Assembly (NCBI GenBank): GCA_963942565.1
Contig: OZ012700.1
Coordinates: forward strand, 30,845,589 to 30,909,588
Direction of reading: 5' to 3'
Source of the DNA: Maea johnstoni
Lineage: Eukaryota; Annelida; Polychaeta; Spionida; Magelonidae
Length of the DNA stretch: 64,000 nt
A model generated the notes under the pieces. That model ran no database searches and was not told the DNA's origin. It was given only the letters and a program-made list of their open reading frames with translations. Positions 45,578 through 60,113 of this stretch are shown here, in pieces (the stretch's first letter is position 1; each line of letters begins with the position of its first letter). The position numbers and the translations under genes are program-made.

Positions 45578-48041
45578 GTATGTATGTGTGTATGTATGTT
45601 TCTAAGTATGTATGTAAATATGTGTGTGTTTACTTGTAGATAAATATACATATGAATAAATGTGTTTTCATTATTGATAGCCATCTTACTTTTTGCACTA
45701 ATAGATATATAGTTTGAGTGCTTGAATGCGCAAATTTAAAGTAGCACAAATACTCTCCAGCAGGGCTGTTAAGCGAAATTATTTGCACTGCAAACTGAAG
45801 CAGTATACAGTTTCTGAATTAGCAAAGGTCCAATGCTCAGTAGTAAACACAACCCTTCAAAATAGAAAGCACACAACCTTCTTAATAGATGTATTAATTA
45901 GAGATAGCTTAGCATTCTCCAGCAGGTGCCAACTCCTAAATCAAACCATAAAGTACGTGTGCCCATTGCCGGGTTTGATTCAATTGAGTATTACATAGTA
46001 TTACATACTTATTCTTTAATTAATATCATTATATTGGAACCATTTATATAACCATAAATATCAGCAAATGTAGACACCAAAATAAACCCTCAAAACCATC
46101 TATCTATCTATCAAAGCATCTATCTATCTATCAAACCATCTATCTATCTATATATTGAACCAGCTATCTATCAAACCATCTATATATCTATTTAACCATC
46201 TATCTATTGAACCATCTTTCTATCTATCAAACCAGCTATCTATCTATCAAATAAATCAGCTATATCTATGTATTGAACCAGCTATCTATCCAATGAATGA
46301 ATGAATGAGGGCTTAAAGGCACATCAGCACATTAGGCTATTTAGTGCCATTAATTGGTTTTTCTTTCGTAAAGTGGTTGTTTGCCATTGTTGAAGAACAA
46401 TGGCAAAGCATGTGAAAGAAGAAAAAGCGGAAGAGAAAGAGCAGAGCCTTCATATCCAAAGATGACCAAGGGATCTTTTAGATGCATGGTATCCATAGAC
46501 AGATCCACACATCCCCATTTTTTTATAAGGCGAGCAGGGTGCCACGCTGGCGTAGGGTTGCCCGGGAGGTGCCAACTCCTATTGCACACAGTAGGTGTGC
46601 CCCTTGCGGGGTGCTATCTATCCATCAAACTATCTATCTTTCAAACCATCTAGCTATTGAACCATCTATCTATCGTTCGAACCAGCTATCTATCAAACCA
46701 GCTATCTATATGTATCAAACCAGCTATCTATCAAATCATTAAGCTATATATTGAACCAGCTATCTATGTATCAAACCAGCTATCTACTTATCAAACCAGC
46801 TAGTAATAATGATAATTAATTATTCAACAGTGCTGTAGGATTGTATATGATAGGCAGCATTCACCACTTTGGGGCGATGAATCCTGCAAAGTCATTATCT
46901 CCTCCTTGAACAGATAATACAACCTGGAAAATACACATCAAATGATAAACAAAGTCAATACATATAGGTATCACCAAAATAAAAGTAATACAAATAAGTC
47001 GGAATACGTAATACTAGTCTATGCACAGGCACCATTGTGGTGGTAGAAAATGGTAGAAAATTAATAGATGGGAAATGTATGGAATATTTAGGTATAACAT
47101 GGGGTTATAATACCCACCAACAATTACTCAAACAGCCCAGGAAATCAAAAAATTGCAATGCAATCTGTAATGGTATTTACTAATAATGACAACCTTCATG
47201 GTGTGACTTTGGGAGTATGTACCACATATGTTGTAGGGTGACATGGCTCTGATTAATGTCTTTATCACCTGATTAAATTACATAACATAACTGATTGAAA
47301 AGACCAGTATTTCTAGTAGATTAATTGAATAATGCACTAAGTAACTTTTATTTACCATGACTAAGATGTAGACAAATCATGGTTTAAAGATCATGAATTT
47401 AAATGTAAACTTACCCATGTTCTTGAGTGCAGGGACTGATGATGGGCACCTCACCGACGGGTTAAGCTGCTTTCAGTAGGCTCATTGAAGATGATGGTGT
47501 TGAGTCCGATGAGGAGCAAGGTAGTACCATAACATCTTTTAAAGATGACATTGCTTTTCCGGGACCGTCTGTTATGGTGAAGACAGGAGATCACTGTGTA
47601 GGCTGTGGCAATAAAGCACGCGCCAAACATGGCTGTGAAGAATTCCTTCCTTTCTTCCATCTTCAATGACACCAAAAGAAGATTATCAGTAACAATAAAT
47701 GATTGAAAAAACTACACAATAATGATGATGAAAATTATAATAATATAAAGAATAATAATAATGACTCTAATAATAATGAATTTAATTATAATAATAATAA
47801 TAATGAATATAATTATAATAATCTTGAAAGAATAATAATTTAAGAAAAAACAATAATGGACGTAAACATAAACCCATTCAGGCCAGCAGCAGCCTTCAAA
47901 GCCTGACATTTTTTGATGACCGCCCCCTGACAAAAGCAAATTTTGAAAATAATCTATCGTACGCTCTATCTTTCTATTGAACCATTTATCTATCAAACCA
48001 TCTATCTATTGAACCATCTTTTTATCTATCGAACAGTCAAT
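44704..48041. repeat. Array unit 8 (3338 bp)
   Basis: Majority type at its start and N-type exon at its end. Marker GGGGCGATGAATCC at about 46871 is shared with unit 11. Confidence 0.95.
47455..47660 (-). CDS. Membrane-segment exon, unit 8 copy (N type, T to M)
   Basis: Same variant pair as in unit 6. Confidence 0.5.
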
Positions 48042-48883
48042 CCACATAGGCATCACCAAATAAAAGTAATACAATAAAGTCGGAATACTTAATACTAGTC
48101 TATGCACGGGCACCATTGTGGTGTGCATGTCCAACAAGGACGTAAATATAAATAATCGCACTCACAAACTTTGCCTATTCTACAGTATCTAAAATAAGAC
48201 AAAAATAAATGGATTGTTTCACATATATTAATCATGAAATGAAATAGATACTGAACTTAAGAGCATTCATACTTATTAACTTCTAATATCACAAAAGGGT
48301 TAATTTAGTATGCCCTTACTTAAAATGGTGTTTTTGGTATGCTTTGGTTATAACATGTTGCATTTTAGCCTACGTACCAAGGAACTGTATGTGAAACTTT
48401 ATAAAGTTAGCAAAGGCATGAACCAGTTATTCACGAATGTCTACTGGGTACGATGGACCAAGTGTGAAAAAGCAAATCAAAAGCTTTTTATTTTCTCAAA
48501 CATTTTGGGGGTAGAGAAGATCAAACTATTTAGCCTGACCACTCTAGAGGGAGGGTAAATAAAACTATTTATCCTACTTCTACAGAAGGCTGGTAAATAT
48601 ATTTCAAGCAATGACTGGTTGCTTGGCTCATCTTATTGGCAAAGGGAACTTAATTTACCGGAGTTGCAAAAAAGGCCATGTGCATGTCCTTCAGTATGAC
48701 ATAGAATATATCATCAGTACTATAAGTAAGACAAACCTATCAATAATGGAAACATGTATTTATCTCTATGTTTATCTATCAATATCTAACATCTATCTAC
48801 ATGTCTGTTTGTCAGTCAGTATTTCTATCTATCTTTCTATCTATCTGTGTGGGCGTGCGCACTTGGACACACACAAATTATAC

Positions 48884-48915
<32 letters not shown>

Positions 48916-51380
48916 GTATGTATGTGTGTATGTATGTTTCTAAGTATGTATGTAAATATGTGTGTGTTTACTTATAGATAAATATACATATGAATAAATG
49001 TGTTTTCATTATTGATAGCCATCTTACTTTTTGCACTAATAGATATATAGTTTGAGTGCTTGAATGCGCAAATTTAAAGTAGCACAAATACTCTCCAGCA
49101 GGGCTGTTAAGCGAAAATTATTTGCACTGCAAACTGAAGCAGTATACAGTTTCTGAATTAGCAAAGGTCCAATGCTCAGTAGTAAACACAACCCTTCAAA
49201 ATAGAAAGCACACAACCTTCTTAATAGATGTATTAATTAGAGATAGCTTAGCATTCTCCAGCAGGTGCCAACTCCTAAATCAAACCATAAAGTACGTGTG
49301 CCCATTGCCGGGTTTGATTCAATTGAGTATTACATAGTATTACATACTTATTCTTTAATTAATATCATTATATTGGAACCATTTATATAACCATAAATAT
49401 CAGCAAATGTAGACACCAAAATAAACCCTCAAAACCATCTATCTATCTATCAAAGCATCTATCTATCTATCAAACCATCTATCTATCTATATATTGAACC
49501 AGCTATCTATCAAACCATCTATATATCTATTTAACCATCTATCTATTGAACCATCTTTCTATCTATCAAACCAGCTATCTATCTATCAAATAAATCAGCT
49601 ATATCTATGTATTGAACCAGCTATCTATCCAATGAATGAATGAATGAGGGCTTAAAGGCACATCAGCACATTAGGCTATTTAGTGCCATTAATTGGTTTT
49701 TCTTTCGTAAAGTGGTTGTTTGCCATTGTTGAAGAACAATGGCAAAGCATGTGAAAGAAGAAAAAGCGGAAGAGAAAGAGCAGAGCCTTCATATCCAAAG
49801 ATGACCAAGGGATCTTTTAGATGCATGGTATCCATAGACAGATCCACACATCCCCATTTTTTTATAAGGCGAGCAGGGTGCCACGCTGGCGTAGGGTTGC
49901 CCGGGAGGTGCCAACTCCTATTGCACACAGTAGGTGTGCCCCTTGCGGGGTGCTATCTATCCATCAAACTATCTATCTTTCAAACCATCTAGCTATAGAA
50001 CCATCTATCTATCGTTCGAACCAGCTATCTATCAAACCAGCTATCTATATGTATCAAACCAGCTATCTATCAAATCATTAAGCTATATATTGAACCAGCT
50101 ATCTATGTATCAAACCAGCTATCTACTTATCAAACCAGCTAGTAATAATGATAATTAATTATTCAACAGTGCTGTAGGATTGTATATGATAGGCAGCATT
50201 CACCACTTTGGGGCGGTGAATCCTGCAAAGTCATTATCTCCTCCTTGAACAGATAATACAACCTGGAAAATACACATCAAATGATAAACAAAGTCAATAC
50301 ATATAGGTATCACCAAAATAAAAGTAATACAAATAAGTCGGAATACGTAATACTAGTCTATGCACAGGCACCATTGTGGTGGTAGAAAATGGTAGAAAAT
50401 TAATAGATGGGAAATGTATGGAATATTTAGGTATAACATGGGGTTATAATACCCACCAACAATTACTCAAACAGCACAGGAAATCAAAAAATTGCAATGT
50501 AATCTGTAATGGTATTTACTAATAATGACAACCTTCATGGTGTGACTTTGGGAGTATGTACCACATATGTTGTAGGGTGACATGGCTCTGATTAATGTCT
50601 TTATCACCTGATTAAATTACATAACATAACTGATTGAAAAGACCAGTATTTCTAGTAGATTAATTGAATAATGCACTAAGTAACTTTTATTTACCATGAC
50701 TAAGATGTGGACAAATCATGGTTTAAAGATCATGAATTTAAATGTAAACTTACCCATGTTCTTGAGTGCAGGGACTGATGATGGGCACCTCACCGACGGG
50801 TTAAGCTGCTTTCAGTAGGCTCTCTGAAGATGATGGTGTTGAGTCCGATGAGGAGCAAGGTAGTACCATAACATCTTTTAAAGATGACATTGCTTTTCCG
50901 GGACCGTCTGTTATGGTGAAGACAGGAGATCACTGTGTAGGCTGTGGCAATAAAGCACGCGCCAAACATGGCTGTGAAGAATTCCTTCCTTTCTTCCGTC
51001 TTCAATGACACCAAAAGAAGATTATCAGTAACAATAAATGATTGAAAAAACTACACAATAATGATGATGAAAATTATAATAATATAAAGAATAATAATAA
51101 TGACTCTAATAATAATGAATTTAATTATAATAATAATAATAATGAATATAATTATAATAATCCAGAAAGAATAATAATTTAAGAAAAAACAATAATGGAC
51201 GTAAACATAAACCCATTCAGGCCAGCAGCAGCCTTCAAAGCCTGACATTTTTTGATGACCGCCCCCTGACAAAAGCAAATTTTGAAAATAATCTATCGTA
51301 CGCTCTATCTTTCTATTGAACCATTTATCTATCAAACCATCTATCTATTGAACCATCTTTTTATCTATCGAACAGTCAAT
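48042..51380. repeat. Array unit 9 (3339 bp)
   Basis: K-type at its start, R-type exon and the AATCCAGAAAG marker at its end, the same overall pattern as unit 7. Confidence 0.95.
50794..50999 (-). CDS. Membrane-segment exon, unit 9 copy
   Basis: Majority (R, T) coding sequence, identical splice signals. Confidence 0.5.
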
Positions 51381-52222
51381 CCACATAGGCATCACCAAAT
51401 AAAAGTAATACAAATAAGTCGGAGTACTTAATACTAGTCTATGCACGGGCACCATTGTGGTGTGCAGGTCCAACAAGGACGTAAATATAAATAATCGCAC
51501 TCACAAACTTTGCCTATTCTACAGTATCTAAAATAAGACAAAAATAAATGGATTGTTTCACATATATTAATCATGAAATGAAATAGATACTGAACTTAAG
51601 AGCATTCATACTTATTAACTTCTAATATCACAAAAGGGTTAATTTAGTATGCCCTTACTTAAAATGGTGTTTTTGGTATGCTTTGGTTATAACATGTTGC
51701 ATTTTAGCCTACGTACCAAGGAACTGTATGTACAACTTTATAAAGTTAGCAAAGGCATGAACCAGTTATTCACGAATGTCTACTGGGTACGATGGACCAA
51801 GTGTGAAAAAGCAAATCAAAAGCTTTTTATTTTCTCAAACATTTTGGGGGTAGAGAAGATCAAACTATTTAGCCTGACCACTCTAGAGGGAGGGTAAATA
51901 AAACTATTTATCCTACTTCTACAGAAGGCTGGTAAATATATTTCAAGCAATGACTGGTTGCTTGGCTCATCTTATTGGCAAAGGGAACTTAATTTACCGG
52001 AGTCGCAAAAAAGGCCATGTGCATGTCCTTCAGTATGACATAGAATATATCATCAGTACTATAAGTAAGACAAACCTATCAATAATGGAAACATGTATTT
52101 ATCTCTATGTTTATCTATCAATATCTAACATCTATCTACATGTCTGTTTGTCAGTCAGTATTTCTATCTATCTTTCTATCTATCTGTGTGGGCGTGCGCA
52201 CTTGGACACACACAAATTATAC

Positions 52223-52256
<34 letters not shown>

Positions 52257-54720
52257 GTATGTATGTGTGTATGTATGTTTCTAAGTATGTATGTAAATAT
52301 GTGTGTGTTTACTTATAGATAAATATACATATGAATAAATGTGTTTTCATTATTGATAGCCATCTTACTTTTTGCACTAATAGATATATAGTTTGAGTGC
52401 TTGAATGCGCAAATTTAAAGTAGCACAAATACTCTCCAGCAGGGCTGTTAAGCGAAATTATTTGCACTGCAAACTGAAGCAGTATACAGTTTCTGAATTT
52501 GCAAAGGTCCAATGCTCAGTAGTAAACACAACCCTTCAAAATAGAAAGCACACAACCTTCTTAATAGATGTATTAATTAGAGATAGCTTAGCATTCTCCA
52601 GCAGGTGCCAACTCCTAAATCAAACCATAAAGTACGTGTGCCCATTGCCGGGTTTGATTCAATTGAGTATTACATAGTATTACATACTTATTCTTTAATT
52701 AATATCATTATATTGGAACCATTTATATAACCATAAATATCAGCAAATGTAGACACCAAAATAAACCCTCAAAACCATCTATCTATCTATCAAAGCATCT
52801 ATCTATCTATCAAACCATCTATCTATCTATATATTGAACCAGCTATCTATCAAACCATCTATATATCTATTTAACCATCTATCTATTGAACCATCTTTCT
52901 ATCTATCAAACCAGCTATCTATCTATCAAATAAATCAGCTATATCTATGTATTGAACCAGCTATCTATCCAATGAATGAATGAATGAGGGCTTAAAGGCA
53001 CATCAGCACATTAGGCTATTTAGTGCCATTAATTGGTTTTTCTTTCGTAAAGTGGTTGTTTGCCATTGTTGAAGAACAATGGCAAAGCATGTGAAAGAAG
53101 AAAAAGCGGAAGAGAAAGAGCAGAGCCTTCATATCCAAAGATGACCAAGGGATCTTTTAGATGCATGGTATCCATAGACAGATCCACACATCCCCATTCT
53201 TTTATAAGGCGAGCAGGGTGCCACGCTGGCGTAGGGTTGCCCGGGAGGTGCCAACTCCTATTGCACACAGTAGGTGTGCCCCTTGCGGGGTGCTATCTAT
53301 CCATCAAACTATCTATCTTTCAAACCATCTAGCTATTGAACCATCTATCTATCGTTCGAACCAGCTATCTATCAAACCAGCTATCTATATGTATCAAACC
53401 AGCTATCTATCAAATCATTAAGCTATATATTGAACCAGCTATCTATGTATTAAACCAGCTATCTACTTATCAAACCAGCTAGTAATAATGATAATTAATT
53501 ATTCAACAGTGCTGTAGGATTGTATATGATAGGCAGCATTCACCACTTTGGGGCGGTGAATCCTGCAAAGTCATTATCTCCTCCTTGAACAGATAATACA
53601 ACCTGGAAAATACACATCAAATGATAAACAAAGTCAATACATATAGGTATCACCAAAATAAAAGTAATACAAATAAGTCGGAATACGTAATACTAGTCTA
53701 TGCACAGGCACCATTGTGGTGGTAGAAAATGGTAGAAAATTAATAGATGGGAAATGTATGGAATATTTAGGTATAACATGGGGTTATAATACCCACCAAC
53801 AATTACTCAAACAGCACAGGAAATCAAAAAATTGCAATGTAATCTGTAATGGTATTTACTAATAATGACAACCTTCATGGTGTGACTTTGGGAGTATGTA
53901 CCACATATGTTGTAGGGTGACATGGCTCTGATTAATGTCTTTATCACCTGATTAAATTACATAACATAACTGATTGAAAAGACCAGTATTTCTAGTAGAT
54001 TAATTGAATAATGCACTAAGTAACTTTTATTTACCATGACTAAGATGTGGACAAATCATGGTTTAAAGATCATGAATTTAAATGTAAACTTACCCATGTT
54101 CTTGAGTGCAGGGACTGATGATGGGCACCTCACCGACGGGTTAAGCTGCTTTCAGTAGGCTCTCTGAAGATGATGGTGTTGAGTCCGATGAGAAGCAAGG
54201 TAGTACCATAACATCTTTTAAAGATGACATTGCTTTTCCGGGACCGTCTGTTATGGTGAAGACAGGAGATCACTGTGTAGGCTGTGGCAATAAAGCACGC
54301 GCCAAACATGGCTGTGAAGAATTCCTTCCTTTCTTCCGTCTTCAATGACACCAAAAGAAGATTATCAGTAACAATAAATGATTGAAAAAACTACACAATA
54401 ATGATGATGAAAATTATAATAATATAAAGAATAATAATAATGACTCTAATAATAATGAATTTAATTATAATAATAATAATAATGAATATAATTATAATAA
54501 TCCAGAAAGAATAATAATTTAAGAAAAAACAATAATGGACGTAAACATAAACCCATTCAGGCCAGCAGCAGCCTTCAAAGCCTGACATTTTTTGATGACC
54601 GCCCCCTGACAAAAGCAAATTTTGAAAATAATCTATCGTACGCTCTATCTTTCTATTGAACCATTTATCTATCAAACCATCTATCTATTGAACCATCTTT
54701 TTATCTATCGAACAGTCAAT
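51381..54720. repeat. Array unit 10 (3340 bp)
   Basis: Majority type at its start, with the AATCCAGAAAG marker at its end. Private change CCCCATTCTTTTAT at about 53196. Confidence 0.95.
54134..54339 (-). CDS. Membrane-segment exon, unit 10 copy
   Basis: Majority coding sequence with one silent change (a leucine codon, CTC to CTT on the minus strand). Confidence 0.5.
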
Positions 54721-55563
54721 CCACATAGGCATCACCAAATAAAAGTAATACAAATAAGTCGGAATACTTAATACTAGTCTATGCACGGGCACCATTGTGG
54801 TGTGCAGGTCCAACAAGGACGTAAATATAAATAATCGCACTCACAAACTTTGCCTATTCTACAGTATCTAAAATAAGACAAAAATAAATGGATTGTTTCA
54901 CATATATTAATCATGAAATGAAATAGATACTGAACTTAAGAGCATTCATACTTATTAACTTCTAATATCACAAAAGGGTTAATTTAGTATGCCCTTACTT
55001 AAAATGGTGTTTTTGGTATGCTTTGGTTATAACATGTTGCATTTTAGCCTACGTACCAAGGAACTGTATGTACAACTTTATAAAGTTAGCAAAGGCATGA
55101 ACCAGTTATTCACGAATGTCTACTGGGTACGATGGACCAAGTGTGAAAAAGCAAATCAAAAGCTTTTTATTTTCTCAAACATTTTGGGGGTAGAGAAGAT
55201 CAAACTATTTAGCCTGACCACTCTAGAGGGAGGGTAAATAAAACTATTTATCCTACTTCTACAGAAGGCTGGTAAATATATTTCAAGCAATGACTGGTTG
55301 CTTGGCTCATCTTATTGGCAAAGGGAACTTAATTTACCGGAGTCGCAAAAAAGGCCATGTGCATGACCTTCAGTATGACATAGAATATATCATCAGTACT
55401 ATAAGTAAGACAAACCTATCAATAATGGAAACATGTATTTATCTCTATGTTTATCTATCAATATCTAACATCTATCTACATGTCTGTTTGTCAGTCAGTA
55501 TTTCTATCTATCTTTCTATCTATCTGTGTGGGCGTGCGCACTTGGACACACACAAATTATACA

Positions 55564-55596
<33 letters not shown>

Positions 55597-58060
55597 GTAT
55601 GTATGTGTGTATGTATGTTTCTAAGTATGTATGTAAATATGTGTGTGTTTACTTATAGATAAATATACATATGAATAAATGTGTTTTCATTATTGATAGC
55701 CATCTTACTTTTTGCACTAATAGATATATAGTTTGAGTGCTTGAATGCGCAAATTTAAAGTAGCACAAATACTCTCCAGCAGGGCTGTTAAGCGAAATTA
55801 TTTGCACTGCAAACTGAAGCAGTATACAGTTTCTGAATTAGCAAAGGTCCAATGCTCAGTAGTAAACACAACCCTTCAAAATAGAAAGCACACAACCTTC
55901 TTAATAGATGTATTAATTAGAGATAGCTTAGCATTCTCCAGCAGGTGCCAACTCCTAAATCAAACCATAAAGTACGTGTGCCCATTGCCGGGTTTGATTC
56001 AATTGAGTATTACATAGTATTACATACTTATTCTTTAATTAATATCATTATATTGGAACCATTTATATAACCATAAATATCAGCAAATGTAGACACCAAA
56101 ATAAACCCTCAAAACCATCTATCTATCTATCAAAGCATCTATCTATCTATCAAACCATCTATCTATCTATATATTGAACCAGCTATCTATCAAACCATCT
56201 ATATATCTATTTAACCATCTATCTATTGAACCATCTTTCTATCTATCAAACCAGCTATCTATCTATCAAATAAATCAGCTATATCTATGTATTGAACCAG
56301 CTATCTATCCAATGAATGAATGAATGAGGGCTTAAAGGCACATCAGCACATTAGGCTATTTAGTGCCATTAATTGGTTTTTCTTTCGTAAAGTGGTTGTT
56401 TGCCATTGTTGAAGAACAATGGCAAAGCATGTGAAAGAAGAAAAAGCGGAAGAGAAAGAGCAGAGCCTTCATATCCAAAGATGACCAAGGGATCTTTTAG
56501 ATGCATGGTATCCATAGACAGATCCACACATCCCCATTTTTTTATAAGGCGAGCAGGGTGCCACGCTGGCGTAGGGTTGCCCGGGAGGTGCCAACTCCTA
56601 TTGCACACAGTAGGTGTGCCCCTTGCGGGGTGCTATCTATCCATCAAACTATCTATCTTTCAAACCATCTAGCTATTGAACCATCTATCTATCGTTCGAA
56701 CCAGCTATCTATCAAACCAGCTATCTATATGTATCAAACCAGCTATCTATCAAATCATTAAGCTATATATTGAACCAGCTATCTATGTATCAAACCAGCT
56801 ATCTACTTATCAAACCAGCTAGTAATAATGATAATTAATTATTCAACAGTGCTGTAGGATTGTATATGATAGGCAGCATTCACCACTTTGGGGCGATGAA
56901 TCCTGCAAAGTCATTATCTCCTCCTTGAACAGATAATACAACCTGGAAAATACACATCAAATGATAAACAAAGTCAATACATATAGGTATCACCAAAATA
57001 AAAGTAATACAAATAAGTCGGAATACGTAATACTAGTCTATGCACAGGCACCATTGTGGTGGTAGAAAATGGTAGAAAATTAATAGATGGGAAATGTATG
57101 GAATATTTAGGTATAACATGGGGTTATAATACCCACCAACAATTACTCAAACAGCCCAGGAAATCAAAAAATTGCAATGTAATCTGTAATGGTATTTACT
57201 AATAATGACAACCTTCATGGTGTGACTTTGGGAGTATGTACCACATATGTTGTAGGGTGACATGGCTCTGATTAATGTCTTTATCACCTGATTAAATTAC
57301 ATAACATAACTGATTGAAAAGACCAGTATTTCTAGTAGATTAATTGAATAATGCACTAAGTAACTTTTATTTACCATGACTAAGATGTGGACAAATCATG
57401 GTTTAAAGATCATGAATTTAAATGTAAACTTACCCATGTTCTTGAGTGCAGGGACTGATGATGGGCACCTCACCGACGGGTTAAGCTGCTTTCAGTAGGC
57501 TCATTGAAGATGATGGTGTTGAGTCCGATGAGGAGCAAGGTAGTACCATAACATCTTTTAAAGATGACATTGCTTTTCCGGGACCGTCTGTTATGGTGAA
57601 GACAGGAGATCACTGTGTAGGCTGTGGCAATAAAGCACGCGCCAAACATGGCTGTGAAGAATTCCTTCCTTTCTTCCATCTTCAATGACACCAAAAGAAG
57701 ATTATCAGTAACAATAAATGATTGAAAAAACTACACAATAATGATGATGAAAATTATAATAATATAAAGAATAATAATAATGACTCTAATAATAATGAAT
57801 TTAATTATAATAATAATAATAATGAATATAATTATAATAATCCAGAAAGAATAATAATTTAAGAAAAAACAATAATGGACGTAAACATAAACCCATTCAG
57901 GCCAGCAGCAGCCTTCAAAGCCTGACATTTTTTGATGACCGCCCCCTGACAAAAGCAAATTTTGAAAATAATCTATCGTACGCTCTATCTTTCTATTGAA
58001 CCATTTATCTATCAAACCATCTATCTATTGAACCATCTTTTTATCTATCGAACAGTCAAT
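54721..58060. repeat. Array unit 11 (3340 bp), last full-length unit
   Basis: Majority type at its start, N-type exon and the AATCCAGAAAG marker at its end. This marker combination is seen only here. Confidence 0.95.
57474..57679 (-). CDS. Membrane-segment exon, unit 11 copy (N type, T to M)
   Basis: Last exon copy in the window, because the following short units lack it. Confidence 0.5.
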
Positions 58061-60113
58061 CCACATAGGCATCACCAAATAAAAGTAATACAATAAAGTC
58101 GGAATACTTAATACTAGTCTATGCACGGGCACCATTGTGGTGTGCAGGTCCAACAAGGACGTAAATATAAATAATCGCACTCACAAACTTTGCCTATTCT
58201 ACAGTATCTAAAATAAGACAAAAATAAATGGATTGTTTCACATATATTAATCATGAAATGAAATAGATACTGAACTTAAGAGCATTCATACTTATTAACT
58301 TCTAATATCACAAAAGGGTTAATTTAGTATGCCCTTACTTAAAATGGTGTTTTTGGTATGCTTTGGTTATAACATGTTGCATTTTAGCCTACGTACCAAG
58401 GAACTGTATGTGAAACTTTATAAAGTTAGCAAAGGCATGAACCAGTTATTCACGAATGTCTACTGGGTACGATGGACCAAGTGTGAAAAAGCAAATCAAA
58501 AGCTTTTTATTTTCTCAAACATTTTGGGGGTAGAGAAGATCAAACTATTTAGCCTGACCACTCTAGAGGGAGGGTAAATAAAACTATTTATCCTACTTCT
58601 ACAGAAGGCTGGTAAATATATTTCAAGCAATGACTGGTTGCTTGGCTCATCTTATTGGCAAAGGGAACTTAATTTACCGGAGTTGCAAAAAAGGCCATGT
58701 GCATGTCCTTCAGTATGACATAGAATATATCATCAGTACTATAAGTAAGACAAACCTATCAATAATGGAAACATGTATTTATCTCTATGTTTATCTATCA
58801 ATATCTAACATCTATCTACATGTCTGTTTGTCAGTCAGTATTTCTATCTATCTTTCTATCTATCTGTGTGGGCGTGCGCACTTGGACACACACAAATTAT
58901 ACATATATATATATATACATATATATATATATGTATGTATGTGTGTATGTATGTTTCTAAGTATGTATGTAAATATGTGTGTGTTTACTTATAGATAAAT
59001 ATACATATGAATAAATGTGTTTTCATTATTGATAGCCATCTTACTTTTTGCACTAATAGATATATAGTTTGAGTGCTTGAATGCGCAAATTTAAAGTAGC
59101 ACAAATACTCTCCAGCAGGGCTGTTAAGCGAAAATTATTTGCACTGCAAACTGAAGCAGTATACAGTTTCTGAATTAGCAAAGGTCCAATGCTCAGTAGT
59201 AAACACAACCCTTCAAAATAGAAAGCACACAACCTTCTTAATAGATGTATTAATTAGAGATAGCTTAGCATTCTCCAGCAGGTGCCAACTCCTAAATCAA
59301 ACCATAAAGTACGTGTGCCCATTGCCGGGTTTGATTCAATTGAGTATTACATAGTATTACATACTTATTCTTTAATTAATATCATTATATTGGAACCATT
59401 TATATAACCATAAATATCAGCAAATGTAGACACCAAAATAAACCCTCAAAACCATCTATCTATCTATCAAAGCATCTATCTATCTATCAAACCATCTATC
59501 TATCTATATATTGAACCAGCTATCTATCAAACCATCTATATATCTATTTAACCATCTATCTATTGAACCATCTTTCTATCTATCAAACCAGCTATCTATC
59601 TATCAAATAAATCAGCTATATCTATGTATTGAACCAGCTATCTATCCAATGAATGAATGAATGAGGGCTTAAAGGCACATCAGCACATTAGGCTATTTAG
59701 TGCCATTAATTGGTTTTTCTTTCGTAAAGTGGTTGTTTGCCATTGTTGAAGAACAATGGCAAAGCATGTGAAAGAAGAAAAAGCGGAAGAGAAAGAGCAG
59801 AGCCTTCATATCCAAAGATGACCAAGGGATCTTTTAGATGCATGGTATCCATAGACAGATCCACACATCCCCATTTTTTTATAAGGCGAGCAGGGTGCCA
59901 CGCTGGCGTAGGGTTGCCCGGGAGGTGCCAACTCCTATTGCACACAGTAGGTGTGCCCCTTGCGGGGTGCTATCTATCCATCAAACTATCTATCTTTCAA
60001 ACCATCTAGCTATTGAACCATCTATCTATCGTTCGAACCAGCTATCTATCAAACCAGCTATCTATTGAACCATCTATCTATTGAACCATCTTTTTATCTA
60101 TCGAACAGTCAAT
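58061..60113. repeat. Array unit 12, short form (2053 bp)
   Basis: K-type at its start. About 1.29 kb is missing at a junction near 60065, where the second CTAT block joins directly to the CTATTGAACC block at the unit end. The loss removes the second 80-bp repeat, both exon candidates and the (TAA)n block. Confidence 0.95.
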
